Positions 36,015 through 47,414 are shown, counted from the stretch's first letter. The stretch is 64,000 nucleotides of DNA from Macrobrachium rosenbergii (GCF_040412425.1 NC_089767.1:3483448-3547447), one strand, 5' to 3'. Numbers and translations: made by a program. The notes: generated by a model not told the origin, from the letters alone.

Positions 36015-38077
36015 CATCAAGGGACAGAGCCGATCCTTGAAGGGGAAACAAAGAACCAATAGTTTTAGGATTTTTTGTATTAGTTTAATGTTCAGAACAA
36101 GTTTTTCAATAATTTTAGCAGACGGCTTAGCAAAATTTTGATTTTAGGCAAAAAACAGAATCTTGCATATATAGTAAGTTTAGGTACATTCCATTCAGGC
36201 ATTAAGGGTGCAAGTTTTTTATCGAGAACTTTCTTAATAACCTTAAGTACTACACGTACAGGGAAACGGTTGTTATGAAAGTACTAGTAGCTTAAGGAAG
36301 AGAATTTCAGAATGCAAAGAAAGCCAATTAGAAGTTAGAGATAGAGCCCGATGTACTAAGATATGGACAGAGAATTTTAAAATCTATAAAACAAGAACTA
36401 TAAAAACTTGAGCCGAGCCCAGTGAATGTACTTTTCCTAAAAATAGTCGTATTAAAATTATCATTATCTTTTGCAACTAAAACATCAAGGAAAGCCAACT
36501 TACCGTCTTCTTCCTTTGCAATAGTAAGATTAATGTCATTGTGAAAGTTGCTGGCTAGGTTTAAATATCTATCAGCATCATATTCATTTTTCAATAGAAC
36601 GAATGTATCGTCCATGTACCTGGCGTAAAATAAGGGACAGAAGGACAAGGGGCACTCCTCCATGATGTGCTCCTCCAGGGAGCACATGAAAATATTGGCA
36701 AAGGTGGGGCCGAGAGGAGACCCCATCGCCATCCCATCGATCTGTTTAAAAAGCTGGTTATTGAAAACAAAGGCGGTGTTTTAAAAGATTCACAACTGAA
36801 ATTACAATATATAAAATCAGGAGTGGGGGAACAATTTGGTAAAAATAAGATCAATGGTCTCCTTCACAGGAACGTTAGTAAAGAGGGATTCAACATCTAA
36901 ACTGACCATAAACAAACCAGAATCTTGTGAGAGGACTTTCGTTTCAAAATCTTCGGAGTTTCTTGAGGTATATCCATTCCGGGTCAACGGCTCCAATCAG
37001 GGTACCAGAAACTTAGCAAGCTTGTAGTTGGGAGTACTGAAGGAGGCTAGGAAAGGGCGTAGTTGAACCCCTTGTTTGTGGATCTTAGGCAGGCCGTGCA
37101 GGATGCCAAATGAGGATCCGCTGGAGAAAAGATCGTCATAAATTTTCTCATTGATTATACCTTGCGTTTTGAAAGACCGTAAAAACGTATTAATCTTATC
37201 TTCTATCCGGTTAATTTCTTGATAGTTGGGTTGCCCAATTTTAGTGAATTTAGTGGGATCATCGAGTGTACTGTAGTGTTCATTTTATTTAAACAGTCAG
37301 CTTTATCTAAAATAACTACCGCTCCACCCTCCTCCGGCCTAAGTACTGTAATATCTTCACGTTTTGACACATTCTTAAGCAGTTCATAATCCTCTTTCTT
37401 GAAAATTTGGCAAAAGATGAGAAATTACCATTTGTTCTTTTTGTAGGCGTGAGATATCTTAACATAGATCGTCTTTTAAATAATAACATTTCCAAGGGAA
37501 GAAAAATTGACAGACTTGGCATATAATTAGGCAAGCAGAAGTCTAACCCGAATGAGAGGAGAAATTTTTCCTTTTTTTAAAGTACATACTGTGATAAATT
37601 AAAAACGGTACTATAGTGATTATGGAACTTAGGAAGCTGGCCAATTTCCTGGCATGTCTGTTTTGTATGCCATTTAAAAAACTCTGAAAATGAACCTATC
37701 AATGATGGAAAGAGAATCGAATACCTCAGACCTAATGAATGACTAATGTTTGCACGATCTATCGTACTCCTTCTGTTTACAACCAACTCGGTAATTAAGA
37801 AGGTATTTAGTGGTGTCGTCGTAAGAGGAAGAAGGGTATAAAGACGTCTTATACACTTTAAATCTGACAAAATTTGGAACAACGTCATTAATTGTACAGT
37901 GCCGGAGAAAATCCAAACCCAGGTTGTTTTTTCCTTTCTTCTACATACTTTCTCCAATCGTCGGCATTTCCGTAAAAGGTCTCGTCCATAGCGAGAAATA
38001 ATTAGCTGTTGGATTGTGGTCTGTCCTCCAGAGCGAAGTTTGAAGATGAAAAGAAAGGCATGAAAAAGGTGCTTCAT
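36015..38077 (-). pseudogene. PLE-1 reverse transcriptase region
   Basis: From the right, the minus strand shows an N-terminal basic region (RYGRDLLRKCRRLEKVCR). Near 37,320 comes a segment LRPEEGGAVVILDKADCLNK in a shifted frame. The RT core at 36,732-36,400 reads MAMGSPLGPTFANIFM, ARYMDDTFVLL and LAFLDVLV. Then a thumb-like part continues in another frame to KDRLCPLMTSDV near 36,015. The catalytic YMDD is intact, but at least four frame changes and a stop break the frame. The reading stops being Penelope-like at about 36,015, where the inserted segment begins. The enzyme normally primes reverse transcription at a nick made by its GIY-YIG domain. Confidence 0.87.
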
Positions 38078-38183
38078 ATCCTAGCGTAGTAAAGCGAGGA
38101 TGTCACAGGGCGCCAGACATAATCAACACATCGGAGAGCCCATAGTAGGCAGAAGAAGGGCGCTGGAACCCACACAGATCCAG

Positions 38184-38248
38184 TCCATATATTTATTGTC
38201 GACGCGTTTCTTGACCCGTGGCCGTGGTCACGTCATCAGGACATCTAC
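38184..38248 (-). ncRNA. Hammerhead ribozyme motif in PLE-1 terminal repeat
   Basis: The minus strand has CTGATGA, a stem II of TGACC/GGTCA with an extended loop, and GAAA. Then comes the self-complementary ACGCGT as tiny stem III, C as cleavage-site base 17, and GAC pairing with GTC just before CTGATGA (stem I). An outer stem TAGAT/ATATA has one mismatch. All core bases are kept. Penelope hammerheads with minimal stem III are known and are thought to act as dimers. Predicted cleavage follows GTC. Confidence 0.8.
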
Positions 38249-38262
38249 AGTTATAATGTAAA

Positions 38263-38547
38263 GTTAAGTATATCTTAGTTTAACCAGACCACTGAGCTGA
38301 TTAACAGCTCTCCTAGGGCTGGCCCGAAGGATTAGATTTATTTTTACGTGGCTAAGAACCAATTGGTTACCTAGCAACGGGACCCACAGCTTGTTGTGGA
38401 ATCCGAACCACATTATAGCGAGAAATGAATTTCTATCACCAGAAATAAATTCCTCTTGTTCTTCACTGGCCGGTCGGAGATTCGAGCTCGCGACCAACTG
38501 AGTGGTAGCTGAGAACGGAACCGGCTCACCCAGCGAGGAACTAGTTA
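38263..38547 (-). mobile_element. Family C tRNA-derived SINE nested in PLE-1 repeat
   Basis: The sequence from GTTAAGTATATC to the tRNA-like head interrupts the terminal repeat at TAATGTAAA/AAGGGGCATT, as shown by the uninterrupted copy near 32,920. GTAAA at 38258-38262 and 38548-38552 is a target-site duplication. The polymerase III box B is recognisable in TTCGAGCTCGCGACC (reverse). Confidence 0.85.
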
Positions 38548-39102
38548 GTAAAATGGGGCATTCAACATATACACAATTAAAAGTAAAATTGCACAAAACA
38601 TGAGAAAACTTGCAACGGAAAATCAGTTAAACTTAAACAATCACACTTAAATACATTTACACGTTAAAAAACTAATCAAAGAAAACTTGAAACGAACTTA
38701 ATAAAAAACTGGACTTAATTAAAAAAAAAAAGTCTGAATATCAAAAGAATTGTACTACCGACCCTAAATTGCCAATCATCGGCTGTTCCCCTGTTCATGG
38801 CATGACTCGGTTGTTTGTTTATAGTTGCCCGCCTCCTTCTACTGTTTTCATGCTGCGTTCTTTTCGTGTGCTTTCCTCTCTCACCCTGAGAGGTGGGCCT
38901 TCTGCTCTCTCTTTTTTTTAATTCTTTTTTATTTAGTTCATTTTAAGTTTTCTTCTATTAGTTTTTTTTAATGTGTAAATGTATTCAAGTGTGACTGTTT
39001 AAGTTTAACTGATTTTCCATTTTCAGTTTTCTTATGTTTTGTGTATGTTTACTTTTATACTTTTAATTGTGTATGCTGAATGCCCCTTTTTACATTATAA
39101 CT

Positions 39103-39159
39103 GTAGATGTCCTGATGATGTGACCACGGGTCAAGGAACGCGTCGACAATAAATCTATG
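39103..39159 (+). ncRNA. Hammerhead motif, plus-oriented copy, core mutated
   Basis: CTGATGA is at 39112-39118, stem II is TGACC-ACG-GGTCA, stem III is ACGCGT-like, the cleavage triplet GTC is at 39142-39144, then GAC. Stem I GTC/GAC plus outer TAGAT/ATCTA pairs perfectly. The GAA box is changed: AAGGAAC where other copies have AAGAAAC, putting G at core position 13. It is probably inactive. Confidence 0.75.
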
Positions 39160-39222
39160 CACTGGATCCGTACGTGTTCCCGCGCTCTTCTCCTGCCTAC
39201 TATAGTGCCCTCTGATGTGTGA

Positions 39223-39224
<2 letters not shown>

Positions 39225-39290
<66 letters not shown>
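39225..39290 (+). repeat. (TA)n array
   Basis: Follows the plus-oriented PLE-1 repeat. Further TA arrays at 39,481-39,513, 39,799-39,878 and 40,127-40,174, and poly-T at 39,531-39,549. Confidence 0.96.
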
Positions 39291-39291
<1 letters not shown>

Positions 39292-39296
39292 ATATA

Positions 39297-39426
39297 TGAG
39301 CCCATAAAACGCCTAAATGTAGAAAGGTAATGCTATATTTCAGAGGCCAAGTCTCTCTCTCCTAAGGCAAGTTGGTCTCTGAAACATAGCATTAACCTTC
39401 TACATTCTGGCGTTTTATGGGCTCCT
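39297..39426. repeat. Inverted repeat beside (TA)n
   Basis: GAGCCCATAAAACGCC and AATGTAGAAAGGTAATGCTA on the left mirror TAGCATTAACCTTCTACATT and GGCGTTTTATGGGCTC on the right, with about 30 bp between. Possibly two inverted copies of another retroelement end. Confidence 0.75.
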
Positions 39427-39478
39427 TATATTAGATGGAATTCTGTTTTAACAGAAAATATTTCAGTCAAATATTTAT

Positions 39479-39516
<38 letters not shown>

Positions 39517-39794
39517 CTGATAAAAGTAATCTTTTTTTTTTTTTTTTTTCAGTGCCTTAATGAAAGTTTGGACAGCCAAATGACACGCATGCATTTGCAC
39601 TTCAATAATGAGCAAATCAGAAAACCATACAGCGTTCATTAAAAAAAGAGCGTATAGGTCTGCCCCGTTCATGTGATTCTGTATTTCTCATAACATCTTT
39701 CATTTGTCTCTGTAGCATGTTTAGTGACTGCCTTGATTGTTGCTGCAATATAGACTTGACTCATTATTTGAAATTCATTGCGTATGAGAATACG

Positions 39795-39878
<84 letters not shown>

Positions 39879-39881
<3 letters not shown>

Positions 39882-40122
39882 GTTGCGCCACTGCAAAAAT
39901 CCCGGCAGCCCTTCAGCCTAGCGGTCCGAAAAAACCCTAGGTTCTGTGGAAGAATAGGTACTACCCCCAGCCCTTGGGCTGGAGAGTTAAACAGTGGGTC
40001 TAGCGACACACTGGCCACATGTTACACGCATTGGGGCCTGTCCCCCACTGGCTGTCGGCCTAAGAAACAGGAGATCAGCGCCTGCCCTATGAGCCTACAG
40101 AGGCCCGGGAGAACTTTAACTA

Positions 40123-40126
<4 letters not shown>
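39879..40126 (+). repeat. GC-rich interspersed repeat between two (TA)n arrays
   Basis: About 250 bp of non-AT-rich sequence (GTTGCGCCACTGCAAAAATC, CGGCCTAAGAAACAGGAGAT, GAGCCTACAGAGGCCCGGGA) flanked on both sides by (TA)n. It looks like an element inserted into a TA array. The open frame through it is mostly TA read-through. Confidence 0.5.
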
Positions 40127-40178
<52 letters not shown>

Positions 40179-40284
40179 CATTTTGGATCAGATAATCCAA
40201 GCTTAACGATTTGTACTGAAACTGTATGTCACTACTCTCTAGCCATCTCCTTCCAAACCTGACAAAATCTCTTCCTCTCACCAG

Positions 40285-40369
40285 GTGGGACGAAGTCCAC
40301 TTTGGAACATTTGCAAACCATTACATCAACCGTACTTTCATCCACGACGTTCACCCGCCCCTGGGAAAG
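40285..40369 (+). CDS. POMT2: POMT2 exon with catalytic WDE loop
   Basis: The acceptor is a pyrimidine tract ending CACCAG and the donor is AAAG|GTGAGT. The first base completes a codon begun in an unseen upstream exon; 28 codons follow. They read WDEVHFG..., an N-glycosylation sequon NRT, and end DVHPPLGK. The Asp-Glu pair is the conserved acidic motif of loop 1 in the PMT family, needed for catalysis in yeast Pmt1. The exon ends in phase 0. The preceding exon was not found in the 40 kb upstream, so the upstream intron is long or the exon lies outside the window. Confidence 0.92.
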
Positions 40370-40638
40370 GTGAGTTCTTGGTACTATTCTGCCTATTTAT
40401 CTTCAAGCCAAAAGAATCATTTGGTCAAATATGACAAATTTCAAGTATTTTTATGCGGGTGTTTGAAAGTAAGACAAATTTAAGATCCCTAATTAAATAA
40501 GAATAAGGGACACGCAGTAAATTCCGTTACGTGAAAAACAATTTGGATAAAAATCGTAAGCGTCCACTTTCTCTGTATGAAAGATAAGATTAATAAAAGG
40601 AGAACCATTTTATTGACTGACGTATACCTTGATTGCAG

Positions 40639-40743
40639 ATGCTCATAGCAGGGATAGCAAAGCTGACTGGCTACAGAGCATCTTTTGATTTTCAAGCTGG
40701 CAATGTTTACAGTTCAGACTTCAATTATGTTGCCGTCAGATCG
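40639..40743 (+). CDS. POMT2: POMT2 exon, loop 1 continuation
   Basis: This exon has 35 codons, phase 0 at both ends, acceptor TTGCAG and donor TCG|GTACGT. It begins MLIAGIAKLTGY, which continues PPLGK of the previous exon as in animal POMT2 (PPLGKMLIGLAGYLSGY). It ends YVAVRS, equivalent to the conserved arginine just before the next membrane segment. The ATG at its start is internal and not a translation start. Confidence 0.92.
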
Positions 40744-41032
40744 GTACGTATGTTTATTTCGTTATGTGAGTGTATATGTTTAATTGTCTGTCAGATGTAT
40801 GTATGTGTCTATAAAGAAAAATAATTTATTCATTACTAATCCCAGAGGATTAAAGATAAATTCTGATGGGTAATATTACGAGGTTAAGGCAGTGAGCCTA
40901 GGGGAAAATTTCTTACTGTACACTGGCGGACGAAAACATCTCTGATTTTCCCACTCTATCTGCCGACCGATCGAAGGCAGGAGTACTAATTCTGCTAATA
41001 AAACCATGACTACTTTTCTTCTTCTTCATCAG

Positions 41033-41141
41033 ATGATAGCCATCCTCGGAGCATCTTTAGTCCCGCTAAGTTTCCTGGTCGTTTGGGAAATATCGTTCAA
41101 CCTTAACGCCTGCGTCATCGCTTCTGTTTGTGTCCTATCGG
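41033..41141 (+). CDS. POMT2: POMT2 exon, membrane segment
   Basis: The acceptor is CTTCATCAG and the donor is G|GTGAGT. It has 36 codons plus one base, starting MIAILGASLVPLSFLVVWEI and then a second hydrophobic stretch, so it encodes a membrane segment pair of the PMT fold. It ends in phase 1. The leftover G joins AT of the exon at 54438 to make Asp across the 13.3-kb intron. Confidence 0.9.
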
Positions 41142-42202
41142 GTGAGTCAGCCTAGTTTACTAGGAAAAAATTTTAGCGACGAGCGACGATTTGGAAGCGG
41201 TGTGCATAGGCTATGTGAGAATATAAGGTGACGTCACAACAGCTGCGAATTTCTAGGGCGGAAACGATGCTCTTAGTTATCTTTATTAGTCGGGGAGCAC
41301 CATGGATAATTTAGGGCAAAAGTGCAATTTTATGCTGTCAAAGGTTTCATTGTTGGTTATGAAAGTTCAATCCTAGTAGAATAAGATTCAAGAGGGCAAC
41401 CTTCTGAAATCGGTGTCGGTCACTCTGAAAAATGGCCATACATTCAGGTACGTAGGTGTCCAATCAGTCTCCAGACGCAACTCCCCAGTCATATCATATG
41501 TTCATATCCATGCTTCTAATTGACATATAAACATGATTTTGGTGTCTAAATATATGTTTTCAGGGTCAGGGAATCTTATGGCACTAATTTCATAACGACT
41601 GGATAGCCCACTTTCGCAGAATCAAGGATGGCCTCCTGGCAAATCTTTAAATCGCCACGTGTTGCACTTTTTCTAGTCCTATACACTGATTATTTTTTTA
41701 ATTTATTTTTTGCCAAATATACATTTAAGTAAAAGATGAATGAAGCTATTTATATGACTGATGCTAAAGTGATGTTATTATTTTTACTTGTCTGCATTAA
41801 TGTGTGAAATATATATTGGGTAGTAAGAACCTTTTCATACCAAGCAAATCATCTGATTCCAGCATACTAAGCAGTCAATGAATAGTATATATATATTTTT
41901 TTTTCTATTTAAGACATTTATCCCTGTATGATAACTTTATGTATTGTGACACCTGGGAATATTTATTTAAAGTAACAAGCGAACTTAATAAAAATAAAGT
42001 AAAATCATGATAATGGTCAAAATCACCTATTAAATGTTGTAATACTATGAGTCTATGCAACGTTACATCATTGCTAAAACATACTGCTGTATTTTCAGAA
42101 TTATACAAAATAAAATATGCATTTTTATAAATCAGCATTACGTTCATTTGATCTTCCTCTTGAATATCAAGTGATGCTAATGTCTGTTCTTGGTAACATT
42201 TT
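41142..42202 (+). other. POMT2 intron sequence, nothing recognised
   Basis: Single-copy-looking AT-rich intron start, no repeat family recognised. The intron continues to 54,437 through the features listed. Confidence 0.6.
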
Positions 42203-45200
42203 TCAGTTTGCCCTTGACATCGACATGCTGCCTAGCAAGACACGTTTTGCTTTTTGGCAGGAACACTTCTTCTTATACTGACCCTTGATGCATTTGCAGC
42301 CGTTGAACTTATTAATGGCCTCAAGATACGATGGCAGAAGCACTGGTAATGGCTTAAGTCGTTCATCTAGCTCATCTACTTTCCAGCCATACATCAGCAC
42401 ATTACGGAGACTGGGAACTGGTAAACGACTTCTTTTCTGCACTAATGTCGCAAGCAAGCTGCGCTGTAGATGAAGTTGAAATTTCAGTTATTCCATTTTC
42501 TCCACATTCACCCAACACTTGAGCGTTAAGTCTATGTCGAACATTAAGCATCTTTGATTTTCCTACACTGAAGAGGCTGCAGGAATCACCCTTACCAGAG
42601 AAGGCGTAGAGGAAAGTTGAAGCTTAAAATCGTCTGTCCCTAGTACAGCAGCAACTTCGTGAATAGGTATCCAACAATTGTCTGCCTTTTGAATCCACAG
42701 CTGAACATCCTTCAGTAGTGTGTTTGAGTAACTGAGTAGGATGACCATGATGTCAGTATCACTGCCATATACGACTACTCTTTTGACTCCTAAGTGTACA
42801 GCACTGAATATAGCATGTAGGGTTATTCGTGTGTCACATTCTTCCCGTGTTGAGCTGAGGAGTGGAACTACCACACAACCATCGGAAATGACCCGAATCT
42901 TGTTAGCTCATCAGTGAAACCTCCAGATATGTACAGAGGAATGCATGAATTGTGGGTTATGGGAGACTGTTACCACTGTTCACATATGTAAGTCAATAGT
43001 TTTGATTGATTTTTTTCTGATGACAAATTCCTTGAAGGGAGGTGCATGCAATGCACCTGCAGTTTCATACTCTTTTTGTGGTTTTCCAATATTTTGTTGT
43101 CTTTGGAGTTCACAGTCTTTAGTTGATAACAAACGGTCATCTCCATCACCAGGGAAGTGTATGCTATTACAGTGTGGAGGCATTAGTTTCATCAGCTTTT
43201 TCAATATTCTGTCTTGGTACTGCTGAAATGTTCGCCTTCGATGAATGCATGTCTCTGTAAGAAGTAAACAGCCTCAACAATCAAGCAGTGTGGTTCATCA
43301 GCTTCTGACAGTTCATCTTGTGCCTGGATTTGACTTTCACGAAGAATTTACATTGAGCCACACAGCTTTGTTTGTCTTCCGCATATTGCCGTCCTCAAAC
43401 AGTGAAGGAGGGGTAACAGAGCACTCATACAATCCAATTGTTTCTTTTAAGTTGATATCCATCCCTGAAGATGTTAACTGGAAAATTCTCTTTAGGAGCG
43501 ATACTTCTTTAATCATCAAGTACCTCTGTTTTTGTTTCTCAGCTTTGGCATGCATGGTTTCAAATGTGTGTAATTTGATCTTTACTTTTGCACCATGGTC
43601 ATTCAGGCAGGCATTTAGTGCATCTTTCCCAATCTTCTCGATATTGCACAGATGCAGTTCGACCCATGGCTAGATTCATCAGATCTTTTGAAAATTTTCT
43701 AAAAGGATTAATCATGTGATCTTTTACACAACTGATTATCTTGCAGACTTCTTCGGGTTTACCTTCATTGTGGTGGTTGGGGATTCCTCTTTCATTGCTG
43801 TTCAACATTTCTCTAAACTGTGTCAGCACTTCAGATGTAGTAGGTTTAGTGCAAACCCATTTTGTTCTAGCTTTTGCATCCAGTGTTATGCCACTTAGTC
43901 CACCGGCACTCTCTTTAGCATCTCTATTACAGTATAATCCTGCCCTAGAGCCATATTTAAGACGAACTGCAAAGCATCCCTTCACGAATTAGCTCCTGAC
44001 TTCAGGGGTAGTGTTCTTCAGTTCATGCATCTCACTGAGGTATAGTGGGAGAGAATAACTGTAGTTATGGTGACCACCGGAGATGATTTATGGTAACATA
44101 TTGTTGCTTTCATGCAGAGACTGTTCCCAGTCACCTCATCTACAAGATGAAGTATATCTTAGCAAAATGTTGACCATTTTGATATAAGATCTCCACACGA
44201 CACGAGATGGTGAGGATTCCCTCTCTCTGTCAAATTCATCAATTCCTCCAGTTTAGATAGAAGACCTTGGTAGTTTTGTGGCTACTTGCACATAGTCTTC
44301 AATAACTCCATTGCAAAACTTAGAGATCATTTTCCAAGTCACTAATCAACTGCATACCACCATCGTTGCTCTGATACCAGTCCTCAAAGGCCTCCATATG
44401 TTGTCTAGCCATGGCTTCTCGAAGGAGTTTGTGAGTTTTCATGCTTTGGTAGTAATCACCAGCAGGTCCAAAGATCTTGTTTGCAGTTCCTAGCCTGCAA
44501 ATACCACTCGTGGCTAAGATCTCCTCTCCTCCACTGCCTCTCATCAACTTCCCAATGGTTGCAATGAAGTGTGGAACTGGCCTAGCATCAGGATGAGATG
44601 AGCATGTGTTTCTTCATGATCAGGAGCTTTTACACGGAGACTGAATGCAATACGCAAATAGCTTGATCTACAGTGACAATGGTGTATTTCAAGCCAAACT
44701 TTGCGGACAATTTCACTGCATATTCATTCCTTTATGAACAACACTTGGATCTGTGGTCACAAACATAATCATAATCATATCTTTGGGTATTATCTCAAAT
44801 GCTGCAGCTTCAGTTATGCTGACTGCAGTGTTATTGTTCCTTGAATCTGACTGCTTACAATTTTAGCTACTTTATGTAAAATCTGAGCTGCCTACTGGAG
44901 AGTTTCCTCATTTGTTCGATCTACTGTCTGCCCAGTCATTTCTGTGACTTTCTTCGGGGTGGATGCAACCGTAATATTTGATGAGCATACGTAACATTGA
45001 TTGTTTGATGACCAGAATGAGAGCTTGTCTCCATAATGAGTTTCCAGCTTCTTTCTCGTCTGAAATGGCGCGTAGACATATACACACCACTTATTTCCTC
45101 TTCCATCAGGAAGTGTCTGTACCTATCTCAAACAGATGAAAGCACTAGGACGTTCTTTTGTTTGAATCAATGATTGTTGGAGTTCATTCGACAACATAAC

Positions 45201-45545
45201 AAATGCATCATTCGTTAATTTGCCTGATGGAGAATTCTTTTGCTTTGTGACTCTCTCGCCATATAAGCATTCATACATTTCTTGTGATACCGTGTTTCCA
45301 GTGCCACTAGGTCAACCTCCGAGTCTTTAAATGACTGAATCCTTGACGACATCTTCCTGTCACCCAATTCAGTTGCTTTCTTCTCTAGTATCTTACCTCT
45401 TGTTCCAGTCATGGCGTTGCTGGCTTTGTTGCGAATTGTAAATTTACTTTCACATACAACACATTGCCTTAAATAGTTGAAATCAGATATGCGTGGCCTA
45501 AGACACTTCTGCTTAGAATCACTTGATGAACTTGATCCTTCATTT
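42203..45545 (-). pseudogene. Decayed multi-kb coding element: Cys/His motif, nuclease-like segment, Cys-rich tail
   Basis: Open pieces on the minus strand follow one order. First, a CVVCESKF and YHKKCMNAYM zinc-type motif (45,480-45,250). Then GDYYQSMKTHKLLREAMARQ (about 44,450) and NPFRKFSKDLMNLAMGRTAS (about 43,690), followed by LFEDGNMRKTNKAVWL (about 43,360). Next is EECDTRITLHA...VVVYGSDTDIMVILL (about 42,840-42,720), which looks like a PIN/FEN-type acidic-site segment. Last is YGWKVDELDERLKPLP followed by C-x-C and C-x-C-x-KA cysteines (42,400-42,250). I know this order from a large family of uncharacterised, multicopy proteins in corals, molluscs, fish and crustaceans; its function is unknown and it may be a transposon protein. 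This copy has many frame breaks. It sits in the 13.3-kb POMT2 intron, opposite strand. Confidence 0.65.
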
Positions 45546-46019
45546 GACCTTTGACAGCTGGGCAGGAAGCCATGGTGACTCAGGGATCTACAGTAGACTG
45601 ATAATTTTAACTGCCTACGTACGTATCATGACCTTGCTCTTCTGCGTATTACGACGAAGTATTGCTTGTGACAAGGGAATTACACGCCTACATCCATTAG
45701 TGGGTTTCTAGTATATCCGAGTTGTGAAAATAGAGTGAATTGTGCTAGCGAGTCGTTTCATAAGTGAGTACAAGGACAACAAATCAAGCGTGTGAATTAC
45801 AGATTCGGAGTACGGGAGTTATAGATATGGAGAACATCCTGTGACGTTCGCCTCTTGCGTTTGTCAGAGGAAATCCTTGACATCCGAACCTCCCAAATTA
45901 AGAGATAAAAGTCACATAAGCTGATAAGTCGAACAGTAATTTTAGATAAAGCTGACCATATATCACGTATGTAAGCCCAACTGGACTTACAATAGAACAA
46001 AATAAAAAAATCTCCTTGA

Positions 46020-46740
46020 TCCAGTCATAAAAAATTTCTATAGCAAAGTGAAAAAATCGTTAAAAATAAACAAGAACTATTTGGTCGGTTGTCAGTAAAA
46101 TTTCCCTCGTTACCTTATTTGTACGGATTAGTAAAAACGCACAAAGAAAATAACCCTATGCGGCCTATTATCAGTACTGTTGGCTCGATGCCATATAAAC
46201 TTTCGAAATATTTTACCAAGCTCTTGTCCTCGTTACTTGGAACTATCTCCGATGCTCACGTATATAATTGTCTAGATTTTGTTGATAATTTAAACAAAAT
46301 CACTTTTGCCCCACTGATAGATTCGTTAGATTTGATGTTTGTTCTCTTTTCACTAAAGCCCCTATAGATTCTATTTTAGAGTATCTTAGTAATGAACTAA
46401 TCCATCATGAATTACTTCTACCTGTAAGTCATATTTCACTCACCAGGTTGTGCATTTGTGATTGTAAGTTTATATTCAATGGTGAATTTTACCAACAAAT
46501 ATTTGGCAACCCTTTGTCCCAACTCCTCTCAAACCTGTACAAGGAATTCTTTGAAAAACGATACTTACCTAATTTCATTCATACTCCTTTAAAGTGGTAT
46601 AGATATGTTGACAATATTTTAGCTGTTTTGCCTGCTGGTATTGATGTACATGATTTACTCTCTAATTTGAATAACCAAGTATCATCCATTAAATTTACTT
46701 TAGAATTAGAAAAAGACAATTGCCCCCTTTCTTAGGCGTT
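46020..46740 (+). pseudogene. PLE-2 reverse transcriptase
   Basis: It shows LPYLYGLVKTHKENNPMRPI and a conserved serine/glycine block, then, after frame changes near 46,085 and 46,335, FYQQIFGNPLSQLLSNLY and WYRYVDNILAVLP. The catalytic YVDD is YVDN here, and the GxPMGSPLS block has lost about three residues. Both changes would abolish activity. The frame continues to 46,735 and the next piece resumes out of frame. Confidence 0.87.
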
Positions 46741-47138
46741 TTAATACACAGAGAACCATTTTAATGCAAATTCAGTAATTATAGGAAACCAACAAACAAC
46801 TTAACTTATGTCCATTTTTATTCAGGCCATCACTTAATATCAAAATATCAATTTTTTCTTCTATGTTTTTACGAGCTTTGCGCATTGTCAGTCATCAGTA
46901 TTTGGATCAAGAAATCGAATGCATAAGAAAAATAGGGACAGATTTGTCTTATCGTTCACTTATACTAGATATTTGTTATAATAAAGCCCACCAAACTTTT
47001 ATAGTGAAAGTAACACGGAGAAAGAAACCCCTAAGAACATTCTTAGCTTGCCTTATCTTAGTGGTTTTCAAAACATAAAATCATTGTTAAAATCTTTTAA
47101 TGTCAACCTGGTTTTTCCTATAATAGCACACTAAAGGA

Positions 47139-47414
47139 ATGCCAATGAAAAATAGCCGTAAAGAAAACAACAACATAGTATATAAAATTCCACGTTTGGA
47201 CTGGCCCTCTTTTCATATTGGCCAATCTAGCAAAGATTTAGATGTATGTATTGAGCAACATAACTATTCACTCAAAACTGGACGAACATCCAGTGCTATA
47301 TTCAATCATTTAAGTAAAAACTCTCACAGGATAAACTGGACTGAAAGTTCAGTGATTGCCAGCTGTAATTTGAACCTTAGTCCTGGCATGTATTATTGGG
47401 ACCCCTGTATTTGA
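47139..47414 (+). pseudogene. PLE-2 GIY-YIG endonuclease
   Basis: NIVYKIPRLDWPSFHIGQSS corresponds to the Penelope GIY-YIG start, normally VYKIPC-DC--FYIGQT. The two cysteines and the tyrosine of YIG are replaced (R, W, H). It is followed by HNYSLKTGRTSSAIFNHLSK and a stop after DPCI. It is a decayed endonuclease that would have nicked target DNA. Confidence 0.82.

Larger units (their letters stand above)
32690..39224 (-). mobile_element. Penelope-like element PLE-1 with inverted terminal repeats
   Basis: The minus-strand body contains a long RT-type coding region (38,077 to about 36,015) and a GIY-YIG endonuclease (about 33,510-33,325). They are separated by a ~2.5-kb foreign segment. Terminal repeats (pLTRs) with hammerhead motifs occur at both ends in both orientations: minus at 32,823-33,270 and 38,165-38,730, plus at 32,690-32,812 and 38,731-39,224. 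RT plus GIY-YIG plus hammerhead-bearing repeats is the known plan of Penelope retroelements. Both outer edges meet (TA)n arrays. Confidence 0.88.
38165..39224. repeat. Inverted pair of PLE-1 terminal repeats (head to head)
   Basis: A minus-oriented copy (38,165-38,730) and a plus-oriented copy (38,731-39,224) meet at a poly-A/GTCTGAATATC junction. The plus copy continues past the hammerhead into a sequence like the start of the PLE-1 body (TGCCTACTATAGTGCCCTC), then meets (TA)n. The minus copy is interrupted by a SINE. Confidence 0.88.
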
